From assembly GCA_963749535.1 (NCBI GenBank), contig CAVVNF010000016.1:1-64000 (forward strand): a stretch of DNA of 64,000 nucleotides, read 5' to 3'. The notes beneath the pieces are model-generated. The model saw only the letters and a list, made by a program, of their open reading frames with translations, searched no databases and was not told where the DNA came from. Positions 51,389-61,463 of this stretch are shown here, piece by piece (positions within the stretch are counted from its first letter, which is position 1; every line of letters begins with the position of its first letter). Origin of the DNA: Chersky-299 sp963749535. Its GTDB lineage: Bacteria > Actinomycetota > Thermoleophilia > RBG-16-64-13. A program made the translations under genes and the position numbers.

Positions 51389-52852
51389 GTGAAGAGCACC
51401 CTCAGCGAGCGCGAAGGAAACACAGTCAAGCTCGACGTCGAGGTTTCCAGCGAGGAGCTACAGGAAGCCTTCGAAGACAGGCTGAAACAACTCACCCGCG
51501 AGGTCCGGATCCCCGGATTCCGTCAGGGCAAGGTACCCGTCGCCATGGCGCGCCAGCGTCTGGGTGAAGAGGCCATCATGGCCGACACTCTAGAAGAATA
51601 CGTGGGCCGCTGGTTCACGGGCGCGGTCCTCGAGTTGGGCCTCGATCCGGTCGACCGGCCGAGCATCGAGCCCCAGGAAGAGGCTCCCGAACTGGGCAAG
51701 CCTTTTGCCTTCAAAGCCACCGTCACCGTCATGCCGGAAGTGGTCCTCGGCGAGTACAAGGGCGTGGAAGCTCCAAAAGAGTCGGCGGACCTGGACGACG
51801 CTGAGGTCGACGCGCAGTTCGACCGGCTACGCGACCAGTTCGCGGAACTCCGCCCGGTGGAGACCCGCGCGGCCCAGACCGGCGACTACATCACAGCCGA
51901 CTTCTCGGCCACCCTGGATGGGGAGCCGGTAGAAGAGATGACGGCGGTGGATTTCGCATACGAATTGGGTGCGGACCGGATATTCCCCGAGATCGAGGCG
52001 CAGACCGTGGGCATGAAGACGGGGGAGGAGCGATCGTTCCCGGTCACACTGCCCGAAGAACTGGGCGATGAGCGATTCGCGGGCAAGACGGTGGACTTCA
52101 CTGTCAAACTCAAAGAGATCAAGGAAAAAGTCTTGCCGCCCTATACGGATCATTGGGTCACCGAGATCAGTGAGTTCAAGACCCTCCTAGAGCTACGCCA
52201 GGACATCCGCAAGCGTCTGGCTGGTGCCAAAGAATACTCGGTGAACCAGCGCTTCCGGGCCCTCGCGGTCAAAGCCGTGGCCGACAATGCCACTTTGGAT
52301 CTGCCCGATGTCGTGGTGACCGAGCAGGCCGAGGAGATGGTCGACGACTTCAAGCGCTCGCTCGAGTCTCAAGGCGCCGATTTCGGGACCTATCTCGAAT
52401 CGAGCGGGGCCACCGTGCAGCAGATGGTCGAGGACATGAAGCCGCAGGCCGCAGCCAACGTCAAGACCGGGCTCGTGCTGGACGCCGTGGCCAAGGCCGA
52501 AGGCATCACGGTGAGCGACGCGGACATCACCGCGGCCGTTCAGGAGATGGCGGCTGCCGGTCGAGTGGATCCGAAGGCTTTCGAATCCAGGCTTCGGCAG
52601 AGTGGTAGAATCCAGGGCGTCAAATGGCAGCTTCTGCGAGACAAAGCAGCCGACTTCGTAGTCGCGAACGCCATCGCCACGAAACCCCTAGCGGAGCCGG
52701 CGGAAGAGTCCGCGGAGGCCCAGCCACGAAAACGACACGCAAGAAAACCGCGGCCAAGGCGAACGCGGGGGCTGCGGAGGAAACAGCGGAGAAGACTGCG
52801 GAAAAGCCCGCGCCCAAGCCGAGGACTGCCGCAAAGAAGACCGCTAAAGTAG
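51389..52852 (+). CDS. tig: Trigger factor (ribosome-bound chaperone and prolyl isomerase); C-terminus shifted
   Basis: Trigger factor folds nascent chains at the ribosome exit. The ribosome-binding domain (IPGFRQGKVP, the GFRxGK signature) is at residues 38-47. The FKBP-type isomerase domain spans about 150-235, and the C-terminal chaperone arms 250-425. GTG 51389 follows AAAGGA. After residue 430 the frame reads an Arg-rich tail to 52852. In the adjacent frame there is a normal Lys/Ala-rich tail (ATKTTRKKTAAKANAG, then VETPAKEEA) to TGA 52876-52878. A missing C in the run near 52720 would join them, so 52878 is probably the true end. First gene of the tig-clpP-clpX-lon block. Confidence 0.9.
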   Translation: MKSTLSEREGNTVKLDVEVSSEELQEAFEDRLKQLTREVRIPGFRQGKVPVAMARQRLGEEAIMADTLEEYVGRWFTGAVLELGLDPVDRPSIEPQEEAPELGKPFAFKATVTVMPEVVLGEYKGVEAPKESADLDDAEVDAQFDRLRDQFAELRPVETRAAQTGDYITADFSATLDGEPVEEMTAVDFAYELGADRIFPEIEAQTVGMKTGEERSFPVTLPEELGDERFAGKTVDFTVKLKEIKEKVLPPYTDHWVTEISEFKTLLELRQDIRKRLAGAKEYSVNQRFRALAVKAVADNATLDLPDVVVTEQAEEMVDDFKRSLESQGADFGTYLESSGATVQQMVEDMKPQAAANVKTGLVLDAVAKAEGITVSDADITAAVQEMAAAGRVDPKAFESRLRQSGRIQGVKWQLLRDKAADFVVANAIATKPLAEPAEESAEAQPRKRHARKPRPRRTRGLRRKQRRRLRKSPRPSRGLPQRRPLK

Positions 52853-52928
52853 AGACTCCCGCGAAAGAAGAGGCCTGAGCTATCCAGGGTCGTTCTTTTC
52901 TTCCAGACCAAGCCGAAAGGATGGCGCC

Positions 52929-53513
52929 GTGAGTCCATTGATCCCCATGGTCGTCGAGCAGACCAGCAGAGGCGAGCGCGCGTTCGACATCTACTCGCGC
53001 CTGCTCAATGAGCGAATCATCTTCCTCGGTACGCCGATCAACGACCAGGTGGCCAACCTGATCGTCGCTCAACTGCTTCACCTGGAGTCCGAGGACCCCG
53101 AGAAAGACATCGCCATATACGTGAACAGCCCCGGCGGCAACGTTTACGCGGGGCTGGCTATCTACGACACCATGCAGTTCATCAAGCCCGACGTGTCCAC
53201 CATCTGCATCGGCATCGCCATGTCCATGGGGGCCTTGTTGCTTGCTGGAGGCACTAAAGGTAAACGCTACGTTCTCCCGAATTCGAAGATACTGATCCAT
53301 CAGTTGTCGGGAGGTTTCGAAGGGCCGGCAGCCGACATTGAGATTCATGCGCGTGAAGCGCTCAGTTTGCGCAAGCGTCTGGACGAGATCTTGGCCAAAC
53401 ACACCGGCCAGCCGATGGAGAAGGTGGAGAGGGATACGGAGCGCGACTACTTCATGACTGCTGAAGATGCGCTCGCGTACGGGATCGTCGACAAGATCAT
53501 CGAGCACAGGTAG
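52929..53513 (+). CDS. clpP: ATP-dependent Clp protease proteolytic subunit
   Basis: A 194-residue serine peptidase that forms the barrel of ClpXP. Catalytic Ser99 (in AMSMGALLL) and His124 (in ILIHQLSGG) are present, with Asp near residue 173. GTG 52929 is preceded by AAAGGA. It is followed by clpX after a 12-base gap, so the two are co-expressed. It degrades tmRNA-tagged proteins among others; ssrA lies in the same window. Confidence 0.96.
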   Translation: MSPLIPMVVEQTSRGERAFDIYSRLLNERIIFLGTPINDQVANLIVAQLLHLESEDPEKDIAIYVNSPGGNVYAGLAIYDTMQFIKPDVSTICIGIAMSMGALLLAGGTKGKRYVLPNSKILIHQLSGGFEGPAADIEIHAREALSLRKRLDEILAKHTGQPMEKVERDTERDYFMTAEDALAYGIVDKIIEHR

Positions 53514-53525
53514 GGGGTCCGACTC

Positions 53526-54797
53526 GTGCCGAAAACGCCGGGGGGTTCCGAGCAGCTGCTATGCAGCTTCTGCGGTAAAAGCCAGCGCCAGGTCAAGAAG
53601 CTCATCGCCGGGCCGGGCGTGTATATCTGCGACGAATGCATCGACCTGTGCAACGAGATAATCGACGAGGAGCTCGCTGCCCCCGTCGCTCTAGACCTCG
53701 AGAATCTCCCGAAGCCAAAGGAGATCTACTCGATCCTGTCGGAGTACGTGATCGGGCAAGAAGAGGCCAAGCGCGCGCTCTCCGTGGCGGTGTACAACCA
53801 CTACAAGCGAGTGCACATGGGCGCCGGCGACGACGGCGAGGTGGAGCTCCAGAAGTCCAATATCCTCTTGCTAGGTCCTACCGGCTGCGGAAAGACACTT
53901 CTGGCCCAGACTTTGGCGCGCATCCTCAACGTACCGTTCGCGATCGCCGACGCCACGGCTCTCACTGAGGCCGGCTACGTGGGCGAGGATGTGGAGAACA
54001 TCCTGCTCAAGCTCATCCAAGCCGCTGATTTCGACGTGAAGAAGGCGGAAACCGGCATCATCTACATCGACGAGGTCGACAAAATAGCCCGCAAGGCCGA
54101 CAACCCCTCCATCACCCGGGACGTGTCCGGCGAGGGCGTCCAGCAGGCGCTCCTCAAGATCCTGGAGGGCACGACGGCGAGCGTGCCGCCCCAAGGCGGC
54201 CGCAAGCATCCGCACCAGGAGTTCCTCACCATCGATACGACGAACATCCTGTTCATCTGCGGCGGCGCTTTCTCCGGGCTCGAGAAGGTCATCGAGCGAC
54301 GGATGGGCAAGAAGGGCGTCGGCTTTGCGGCGGATATCGAGAGCAAGCAGCAGAAGGACGTCGGCGAGCTGTTCGCGAGGGTCTTGCCCGAAGACCTGCT
54401 GGAGTTCGGGCTGATCCCGGAGTTCATCGGCCGGCTGCCGGTCATCTGCAACGTTCACCAGCTCCGCAAAGAAGACCTGGTGTCGATCCTCAACGAGCCC
54501 AAGAATGCTCTTACGAAGCAATACACGAAGTTCTTCGCCTACGACGGCGTGGAGCTGATCTTCGCCAAGGACGCGCTGGAGGCTATCGCCGATAATGCGC
54601 TCAAGCTTGATACCGGCGCCCGCGGCTTGCGCTCCATCATCGAGTCGGCGCTCATCAATGTCATGTTCGAGCTACCAAGCCGGCGCGATGTCACGAAGTG
54701 CGTTGTCACGCGGGAGGTCATCGAGAAGAAGATCGACCCCACGCTGGTGACCAGCACGGCTCGCGAGGACCTGGAGCTGGACCAAGAATCCGCGTAG
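53526..54797 (+). CDS. clpX: ATP-dependent Clp protease ATP-binding subunit ClpX
   Basis: A 423-residue AAA+ unfoldase. The N-terminal C4 zinc finger (CSFCGKSQRQ, ICDECIDLC) recognises adaptors. Walker A GPTGCGKT, Walker B GIIYIDEVDKI, the pore loop GYVGEDVE and the sensor-2 region GARGLRSI follow. The ClpP-docking loop (IGF-like) is replaced here by KKGVGF at about residue 264. GTG 53526 is used. Coupled with clpP upstream. Confidence 0.96.
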   Translation: MPKTPGGSEQLLCSFCGKSQRQVKKLIAGPGVYICDECIDLCNEIIDEELAAPVALDLENLPKPKEIYSILSEYVIGQEEAKRALSVAVYNHYKRVHMGAGDDGEVELQKSNILLLGPTGCGKTLLAQTLARILNVPFAIADATALTEAGYVGEDVENILLKLIQAADFDVKKAETGIIYIDEVDKIARKADNPSITRDVSGEGVQQALLKILEGTTASVPPQGGRKHPHQEFLTIDTTNILFICGGAFSGLEKVIERRMGKKGVGFAADIESKQQKDVGELFARVLPEDLLEFGLIPEFIGRLPVICNVHQLRKEDLVSILNEPKNALTKQYTKFFAYDGVELIFAKDALEAIADNALKLDTGARGLRSIIESALINVMFELPSRRDVTKCVVTREVIEKKIDPTLVTSTAREDLELDQESA

Positions 54798-54804
54798 GCG
54801 GGCA

Positions 54805-57435
54805 ATGATGGTTGAATCGCAGCGGACGGTACCGCTTCTAGCCACGCGTGACCTTGTGCTTTTCCCTGGGGTGCTGGCTCCCATCTTCGTGGAGCGAGAC
54901 AAGGGCGTGCGGGCTCTGGAGCAGGCCCACCAGTCCGGGGGGCTTCTCATCATGGCGGCGCAGAAATCGGCCGTCACCGACGACCCGGGTCCGGAAGACA
55001 TCAACCGCGTCGGCACTCTTGCTAAAGTGGTGCAGCTCTCCCGTCTATCCGACGGCACGCTCAAGGCGCTTGTCGAAGGTCAAGAGCGGGTGACGGTCGA
55101 CTCGTACATGAGCCTCAGCCCGGTCTTCACGGTGAGCTATAGCACGGTGACGAGCAAGCCGCCGGTCAAGCGGCCGCGCCTCCAAGCCCTCATGGATTCC
55201 GTAGCCCGCGAGTTCGCCAACTATGTGGGGCAGATGCCCCAACTGCCCGAGGAAGCCGAGACGGCGCTCGAGGCGGTCACCGACCCGGACGAGATGGTGG
55301 ACGTCGTAGCCGGGCACCTCATGATCGGGCCGGACCGCAAGCAGGAGCTGCTCGTGGGCGAGGAGTCCGAGGCCCGGTTGCTCCTCCTGCTCGAGATCCT
55401 CATACAGGAGAATGAGTTCATAGCGCTCGAGAACGAGATCGCCGAACGCGTGCACGACAACTTCGAGCGTCAGCAGCGGCGGGTATTCCTGGCGGAGCGG
55501 CTCAAGGTCCTTCAGGAAGAGCTGGGCGAGGAGGGCGAGGAGGACAGCGAGCGTGGTGCCTATCTCAAGCTGTTGGAGGGCAAGAACATCCCTGAGGCCG
55601 TCGCCGCGACGATCACCAAAGAGATCAAGCGCCTTGCCGATCTGCCTCCCCTTTCCGCCGAGGTGGCAGTGGCTAAGACCTATCTGGACACCGCTCTTGC
55701 ATTGCCCTGGGGGACGAGATCGGGCTCGGAGGCTCCAGACGTGGCCGCGGTGGCCAAAGTGCTGGACGACACCCATTACGGGCTCAAGAACGTCAAGGAT
55801 CGCATCGTGGAGTACCTGGCGGTGGCGTCGCTGCGCGGCGGCACTCCACCCAGCACGATCCTCTGCTTGGTGGGGCCGCCCGGCGTAGGGAAGACCTCGG
55901 TGGCCATGGCGACCGCCAAAGGCCTCGAGCGTCCCATGCAACGTATCAGCCTGGGCGGCGTACGCGACGAAGGGGAAATCCGGGGACACAGGCGTACCTA
56001 CGTCGGCGCGATGCCGGGTCGCATCATCGACGCCTTGAAGCGCGCCGGGGTCGACGACCCGGTCTTGGTGCTGGACGAGATCGACAAGATGGAGGTCGAC
56101 TGGAGGGGAGACCCGGCAGCCGCCCTCATGGAAGTCCTCGATCCCGTGCAGAACCGCACCTTCCGGGACAACTATCTGGAGCTCGAATACGATCTTTCGC
56201 ACGTGTTCTTCATAGCCACGGCGAACTACGAAGAGGACATTCCGGAGACGTTGCACGACCGGCTCGAGATCATCCGGCTCCCCGGCTATACCGACCGCGA
56301 GAAGCTGGAGATCGCCCAGCGGCACCTACTGCCGAAGATCGCCGAGGAGAGCGGACTTCCGGATGTGGGCAAGGTCCTTACCTCCAGCGCGCTTCGCGCT
56401 CTCGTGCGCTCGTATACACGGGAGGCCGGGGTGCGCGAGCTGGCCCGTCTCATCGGGAAGATCTACCGGCGCATGGCCCGGATGAAGGTGGAAGGCCGTT
56501 CGCTGCCTCACCGGATCGGTCCGCGCGCCCTGGAGAAACTGGTCGGCCCCGTGCCGTACTTGGCCGCCCGCCTTGGCACCGAGCCGCAGGTGGGCGTCAG
56601 CCTCGGCTTGGCATACACGGGGGCGGGTGGCGACGTGCTGCGCATCGAGTGCGTGGTCACCCCGGGCAAAGGAGACTTCCACCTCACTGGTCAGCTCGGC
56701 GAGATCATGCAGGAGAGCGTGACGGCGGCCTGGGGCTATCTGAAGACCTCGATCTCTCGTGATCCCTTGATGAGCAGCCTGTGGCTCGGCTCACCCGGCC
56801 GTGCCTACCTCATGGAGAACTATCAGTCCCCGGACAACGGGGGCGAAGAATACGGGCCGCCGGGTGACCCCGGCGCACCAGGCCGCGGCGCTGAGGACTG
56901 GCCGCAGCCCCGTAGACGGAGCCGTCGTGGAGGCCAGAGTGATCACGGGAGTGCCGGCGATCACAGGGGAGAGACCGTCCTGTCGGGCGAGAGTATCGAG
57001 TTCGAGCCCGGGCGTGGCCCCGAGTGCGAGCCGTCGCTGCCGTCGGACCATGAGGTGCTGTCGGCCCTTGAAGTGCGCATGCACTTCCCGGAGGGGGCCG
57101 TGCCCAAAGAGGGTCCTTCCGCGGGTGTGGCGGTGGCGATGGCCCTATTGTCAGCGCTGCTCCAACGTCCGTTGCTGCCGAAGGTCGCTCTTTCCGGGGA
57201 GATCACGCTCACGGGTCAGATCCTCCCGGTAGGTGGGCTCAAAGAGAAGCTTCTGGCCGCCTTGCGCGAAGGGGTGGAGACGGTGGTGTTGCCGGCGTCC
57301 ACTCGTCCGCAGGTGCAAGAGCTCACTGCCGAGTTGAAGAAGGGGCTCGACGTTGTGTACGTGGAGAACTTCATCGAGGTGCTTCCTCACGCCCTGCTGG
57401 GACTGGGCCCGGAGGACGGAGAGGAGACGGCGTGA
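54805..57435 (+). CDS. lon: ATP-dependent protease La with an 85-90 residue insert
   Basis: 876 residues. The N-terminal substrate domain spans residues 8-200. The AAA+ domain spans 290-520 (GPPGVGKTSV, LVLDEIDKM). The peptidase domain has Ser772 in GPSAG and Lys813 in GGLKEKLLAA. Between QLGEIMQES (residue 630) and VRMHFPEGAVPKEGPSAG (residue 756) there are about 126 residues where Lon usually has about 38. The insert is Gly/Pro/Arg-rich. It overlaps valS by four bases. Confidence 0.93.
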   Translation: MMVESQRTVPLLATRDLVLFPGVLAPIFVERDKGVRALEQAHQSGGLLIMAAQKSAVTDDPGPEDINRVGTLAKVVQLSRLSDGTLKALVEGQERVTVDSYMSLSPVFTVSYSTVTSKPPVKRPRLQALMDSVAREFANYVGQMPQLPEEAETALEAVTDPDEMVDVVAGHLMIGPDRKQELLVGEESEARLLLLLEILIQENEFIALENEIAERVHDNFERQQRRVFLAERLKVLQEELGEEGEEDSERGAYLKLLEGKNIPEAVAATITKEIKRLADLPPLSAEVAVAKTYLDTALALPWGTRSGSEAPDVAAVAKVLDDTHYGLKNVKDRIVEYLAVASLRGGTPPSTILCLVGPPGVGKTSVAMATAKGLERPMQRISLGGVRDEGEIRGHRRTYVGAMPGRIIDALKRAGVDDPVLVLDEIDKMEVDWRGDPAAALMEVLDPVQNRTFRDNYLELEYDLSHVFFIATANYEEDIPETLHDRLEIIRLPGYTDREKLEIAQRHLLPKIAEESGLPDVGKVLTSSALRALVRSYTREAGVRELARLIGKIYRRMARMKVEGRSLPHRIGPRALEKLVGPVPYLAARLGTEPQVGVSLGLAYTGAGGDVLRIECVVTPGKGDFHLTGQLGEIMQESVTAAWGYLKTSISRDPLMSSLWLGSPGRAYLMENYQSPDNGGEEYGPPGDPGAPGRGAEDWPQPRRRSRRGGQSDHGSAGDHRGETVLSGESIEFEPGRGPECEPSLPSDHEVLSALEVRMHFPEGAVPKEGPSAGVAVAMALLSALLQRPLLPKVALSGEITLTGQILPVGGLKEKLLAALREGVETVVLPASTRPQVQELTAELKKGLDVVYVENFIEVLPHALLGLGPEDGEETA

Positions 57436-60116
57436 CAGAGGTGACGCTGGCGGCGCGTTACGCGCCCCGCGAGGTGGAGGAACGGCTGATGGCGGATTGG
57501 CTCGCCCGCTCGGCGTTCCATGCCCAGGTGGACGCGAGCCGTCCGTCCTATTCGATCGCGATCCCCCCGCCTAACGTCACCGGGTCGCTTCACATGGGCC
57601 ACGCTCTCAATGACACGATCCAGGACATCCTCATACGCCACCACCGGCTCAAAGGCGAGAACGCGCTTTGGGTCGTGGGGACCGACCACGCTGGAATCGC
57701 CACTCAGAACAAGGTGGAGGGCCAACTCGCCGAGGAAGGGCTCCGCAAAGAGGACATCGGCCGCGAGGCTTTCGAGAAGCGGGTCTGGGAGTGGCGCAAG
57801 GAGTACGGCTCCACCATCATCCACCAGCTCAAGCGCCTGGGATGTGCCTGCGACTACGAGCGCGAGCGATTCACCATGGACGAGGATTACCAGCAGGCGG
57901 TCGCCAAGGTCTTCGTCTCCCTTTATGAGAAAGGTGACCTCTACCGCGACGTCTACCTGGTCAACTGGTGCGTGCGGTGCGGATCGGCTATCTCTGACCT
58001 TGAGGTGGAGCATGAGGACCGAGCGGCGAAGCTCTACTACGTCAGATATCCCATCGTCGGGACGTCGGAGGCCTTGACCGTCGCCACGACCCGGCCTGAA
58101 ACCATCCTGGGCGACACGGCGGTGGCAGTGAACCCTAAGGATCCCCGTTATGGCGAGTTCGTGGGCAAACACGCGGTCGTACCGCTCGTGGGGCGTGAGG
58201 TGCCCATCATCGCGGACGAGCACGTGGATATCGAGTTCGGCACCGGGGCGCTGAAGATCACCCCCGGGCATGACCCGGACGACTGGGAGATCGGCATGCG
58301 GCACGGGCTGCCCAGTATCTCGGTGATAGGTTTCGACGGGAAGATGAACGCCGAGGCGGGCGATCTGGAGGGTATGCCGGCGGAAGAGGCGCGGGAGGTT
58401 GTGGTCCGACGCCTCGAGGAGCAGGGCCTCTTCGTCAAAGCCGAGGACTACGGCCATGCGGTGGGCACGTGCTACCGCTGTGGCACCGTCATCGAGCCGC
58501 TGCTGTCGCTGCAGTGGTTCATGGACATGAAGCGTCTGGCCAAGCCGGCCATCACCGCCGTGGAGGACGGCCGGGTGCGATTCGTGCCCGATCGTTGGGG
58601 CGAGGTCTATCTGGACTGGATGACAGGCATCCGTCCTTGGTGCGTCAGCCGTCAGCTCTGGTGGGGGCACCGGATTCCCGCCTACTACTGCGACGCCTGT
58701 GGGCACATGATGGTCGCGGAAACTCCAGCGGACTCCTGTGAGAAATGCGGCGGCGCCCTGAGGCGGGACGAAGACGTGCTCGACACCTGGTTCAGCTCCG
58801 CCCTATGGCCATTCGCCACCCTCGGTTGGCCAAACCGGACCCCCGAGCTCGACGCGTTCTATCCCACCTCGGTCCTTTCCACCGCGCGGGACATCATCTA
58901 CCTCTGGGTGGCCCGGATGATCATGATGGGGTTCGAGTTCATGGGTGACGTGCCGTTCCGGGACGTCATCATCCATCCAACCGTGCTCGCCACGGACGGC
59001 AGGCGCATGAGCAAGAGTCTGGGCACCGGCGTGGATCCGCTCGAACTCATCCGGGAATTCGGCGCGGACGCCACCCGTTTCGGGCTGGCCTACATGAGCT
59101 CGGTGCAGGACGTGCGCTTTAGCCCGGACCGCATCGAGATGGGCAGGAATTTCGCGAACAAGATCTGGAATGCTTCCCGTCTGGTGCTGCAGGGAGCCCA
59201 CCCACGGGCAGAGGCCGAGGTGGAACTGAGTACGCCCGCCGACCGTTGGATATTCAGCCGTCTTGCCAGCGTGACCAACGAGCTCGCCGAATTGTACGAC
59301 GGCTACGAGTTCGACGATGCCAGCCGCTTGCTGTATCGCTTCATTTGGAACGAGCTGTGCGACTGGTATCTCGAAGTGGCCAAGACCCGTCTCTACAGCG
59401 AGGACCAGGCGGAACGCCTCACCGTGAGCGGCAACCTTCTCGTGCTCCTGGAACACGTGATGACCATGCTCCATCCGCTCATGCCGTTTGTGAGCGAAGA
59501 GATCTACGGCAACTTGCCGCAGGTCCGCAGTGGCGACCGCGTCGCCAGCCTTCTGGACGCCCGGTACCCGGACATCCCGGCCTGCTGGCACGATCAGGCG
59601 GCCGAGGACGCCATGGAGGTGTTCACCTCCGTGGTGGGCGGGCTTCGCTCCGCGAGAGAGGAGCTGGGATTGGCGCGCGACGTGGTCGGCAGGGTCCACG
59701 TTTTCGAGCTGGAGCCTGGGGCCGCCGCCGGTATCGCCAGACAGGCGCAGGAGTTCCGTCAGCTCAGTTCCTGCGAGCTGGTGGGAGTCGCATCCGCTGG
59801 GAAGGTCGCGCCCGAGGGACGGTTCGCTTCGGTGGAGGGGCCGGGAGTGATGGCTCTGCTCGATCTCGGCGGCCTGGTCGATGTGTCTCGGGAGCAACAG
59901 CGGCTGCTCGCCAAGGCCAAGAAGGCCGCCGCGGAAGCCGCCAAGGCCCAGGCCAAGCTCGGTAACTCCGGTTTTGTGGCTAAAGCCCCGGGGAACGTCA
60001 TCGACGAAGAGCGCGAGCGCCTCGCCCGTGCGCTGGCTGTGCTCGAAGAGACCCGGCGCCAGTATAAGGAAAGGATCGGGGAGGAGCTTCCGCTCGAGGG
60101 AGGTCCGAGCCTGTGA
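57432..60116 (+). CDS. valS: Valyl-tRNA synthetase
   Basis: 894 residues. The HIGH-type motif PPNVTGSLHMGHAL is at residue 38 and RMSKSLG at about 523. The editing domain is in between (TTRPETILGDTAVAVNP). A zinc-ribbon-like CDACGH...CEKCGG lies near residue 425. A C-terminal coiled-coil arm (REQQRLLAKAKKAAAEAAKA) ends the protein. GTG start overlaps the lon stop. Two further overlaps (lon-valS-folC) suggest one operon. Confidence 0.96.
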   Translation: MTEVTLAARYAPREVEERLMADWLARSAFHAQVDASRPSYSIAIPPPNVTGSLHMGHALNDTIQDILIRHHRLKGENALWVVGTDHAGIATQNKVEGQLAEEGLRKEDIGREAFEKRVWEWRKEYGSTIIHQLKRLGCACDYERERFTMDEDYQQAVAKVFVSLYEKGDLYRDVYLVNWCVRCGSAISDLEVEHEDRAAKLYYVRYPIVGTSEALTVATTRPETILGDTAVAVNPKDPRYGEFVGKHAVVPLVGREVPIIADEHVDIEFGTGALKITPGHDPDDWEIGMRHGLPSISVIGFDGKMNAEAGDLEGMPAEEAREVVVRRLEEQGLFVKAEDYGHAVGTCYRCGTVIEPLLSLQWFMDMKRLAKPAITAVEDGRVRFVPDRWGEVYLDWMTGIRPWCVSRQLWWGHRIPAYYCDACGHMMVAETPADSCEKCGGALRRDEDVLDTWFSSALWPFATLGWPNRTPELDAFYPTSVLSTARDIIYLWVARMIMMGFEFMGDVPFRDVIIHPTVLATDGRRMSKSLGTGVDPLELIREFGADATRFGLAYMSSVQDVRFSPDRIEMGRNFANKIWNASRLVLQGAHPRAEAEVELSTPADRWIFSRLASVTNELAELYDGYEFDDASRLLYRFIWNELCDWYLEVAKTRLYSEDQAERLTVSGNLLVLLEHVMTMLHPLMPFVSEEIYGNLPQVRSGDRVASLLDARYPDIPACWHDQAAEDAMEVFTSVVGGLRSAREELGLARDVVGRVHVFELEPGAAAGIARQAQEFRQLSSCELVGVASAGKVAPEGRFASVEGPGVMALLDLGGLVDVSREQQRLLAKAKKAAAEAAKAQAKLGNSGFVAKAPGNVIDEERERLARALAVLEETRRQYKERIGEELPLEGGPSL

Positions 60117-61411
60117 GTCCCGACCGGTGCGATCCTGAAGAAGTCTGGAGCTATATCCAAAGCTTGGAACGGCTGGGGATGCGGCTGGGCTTGGAGAGGG
60201 TGACGAAGTTGGTGCACGCCCTCGGTGATCCGCAGGACGCCTACCGGACGATCCACGTCGTGGGCACCAACGGCAAGACATCCACCACCCGCTTCATCTC
60301 GGCCCTGCTGGAGACGCACGGTCTGCGAACGGGGTCCTACGTATCGCCTCACCTCGTCAGCCTTGCCGAACGGCAGATGATCGACTCCGTTCCCATGGGC
60401 GACGACGAGTTCTGCACTCTGGTCCAGCGGGTTCGTTCAGCTGTCCCTGGGGTGGAGGCTCAGCTGCCCCCGGGGGAGACGCTCACCCAGTTCGAGGTTC
60501 TGACGGCTGCGGCGCTTCTTTATTTCAAAGAGCAGAAATGTGACGTGGCCGTCATCGAGGCCGGACTTGGCGGAAGGCTCGACGCCACCAGCGTGATCCA
60601 CTCGGAAGTCCAGGTGGTCACGACCATAGGGATGGAGCATACGGAGTTGCTGGGGAACACGCTGTCGGCCATTCTGCAAGAGAAGGCCGCAGTCATCCCG
60701 CAGGGCGGCAAGGTAGTGGCTGGGCACCTCGCGCCGGACGTCAATGCCGAACTCAGGGAGATATGCGCCGCTCGTGGGGCCAAAGCGCACTTTCTCGGTG
60801 ACGATATCGTCGTCCTGGCTGAGTCACGCGGTGAATCGTTCGACATCTTCGGGGTCCGCAGCTGCTACACCGACCTGCGGCTGTCCGTTCTGGGCAGCTA
60901 TCAGCGGGCGAATGCGGCCCTGGCGATAGCGGCCGTCGAACTGCTCTTGGACCGCGAGCTCGACCCGGCAGCGACGAGAGAGGCACTGCTGCGTACCAAG
61001 GTGCCGGGTCGCTTGGAAGTCATCAGCGCGCAACCCTTGTGCATCTTCGACGGGTCGCACAACCCGCCCGGCATGTTTGAGACCATGCGCTCGCTGGAAC
61101 AGATGCTCAGGAGACGCAGGCTGATCGCAGTAGTGTCGATACTCAGGGACAAAGACGCCGAGGAGATGATCCGTTTCCTGGCGCCTCACTGCGACATCAT
61201 CTTCGCGACTGAGAACAGCAGCCCTCGTTCTTTGAGCGCGGACGAGCTGGCGGCGATCATCTCCGGGGTCGACGATGACGCTGAGGTGTTCGTGGACCCG
61301 GATCCCCGTTCAGCCATGGTGAGCGCCTACCGTCTGGCGAGCTCGAACCAGGTCGTGCTCGTGATCGGTTCCCTGGCACTGATCTCCGATCTGAAGCGGA
61401 GTCTGGGCTAG
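60113..61411 (+). CDS. folC: Folylpolyglutamate/dihydrofolate synthase
   Basis: A 432-residue Mur-ligase-fold enzyme that adds glutamate to folates. P-loop VVGTNGKTSTTRFISALL is at residues 46-63. LVSLAERQMIDSV, VIEAGLGGRLDATSVI and the hinge VPGRLEVIS are family blocks, and DGSHNPPGM lies in the C-terminal domain. Four-base overlap with valS. Confidence 0.94.
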   Translation: MSPDRCDPEEVWSYIQSLERLGMRLGLERVTKLVHALGDPQDAYRTIHVVGTNGKTSTTRFISALLETHGLRTGSYVSPHLVSLAERQMIDSVPMGDDEFCTLVQRVRSAVPGVEAQLPPGETLTQFEVLTAAALLYFKEQKCDVAVIEAGLGGRLDATSVIHSEVQVVTTIGMEHTELLGNTLSAILQEKAAVIPQGGKVVAGHLAPDVNAELREICAARGAKAHFLGDDIVVLAESRGESFDIFGVRSCYTDLRLSVLGSYQRANAALAIAAVELLLDRELDPAATREALLRTKVPGRLEVISAQPLCIFDGSHNPPGMFETMRSLEQMLRRRRLIAVVSILRDKDAEEMIRFLAPHCDIIFATENSSPRSLSADELAAIISGVDDDAEVFVDPDPRSAMVSAYRLASSNQVVLVIGSLALISDLKRSLG

Positions 61412-61463
61412 AGGCGCTGAAGGGATAGCGTCGCCCGCGAAGAAGCGTAGAACAGGACGTCCG

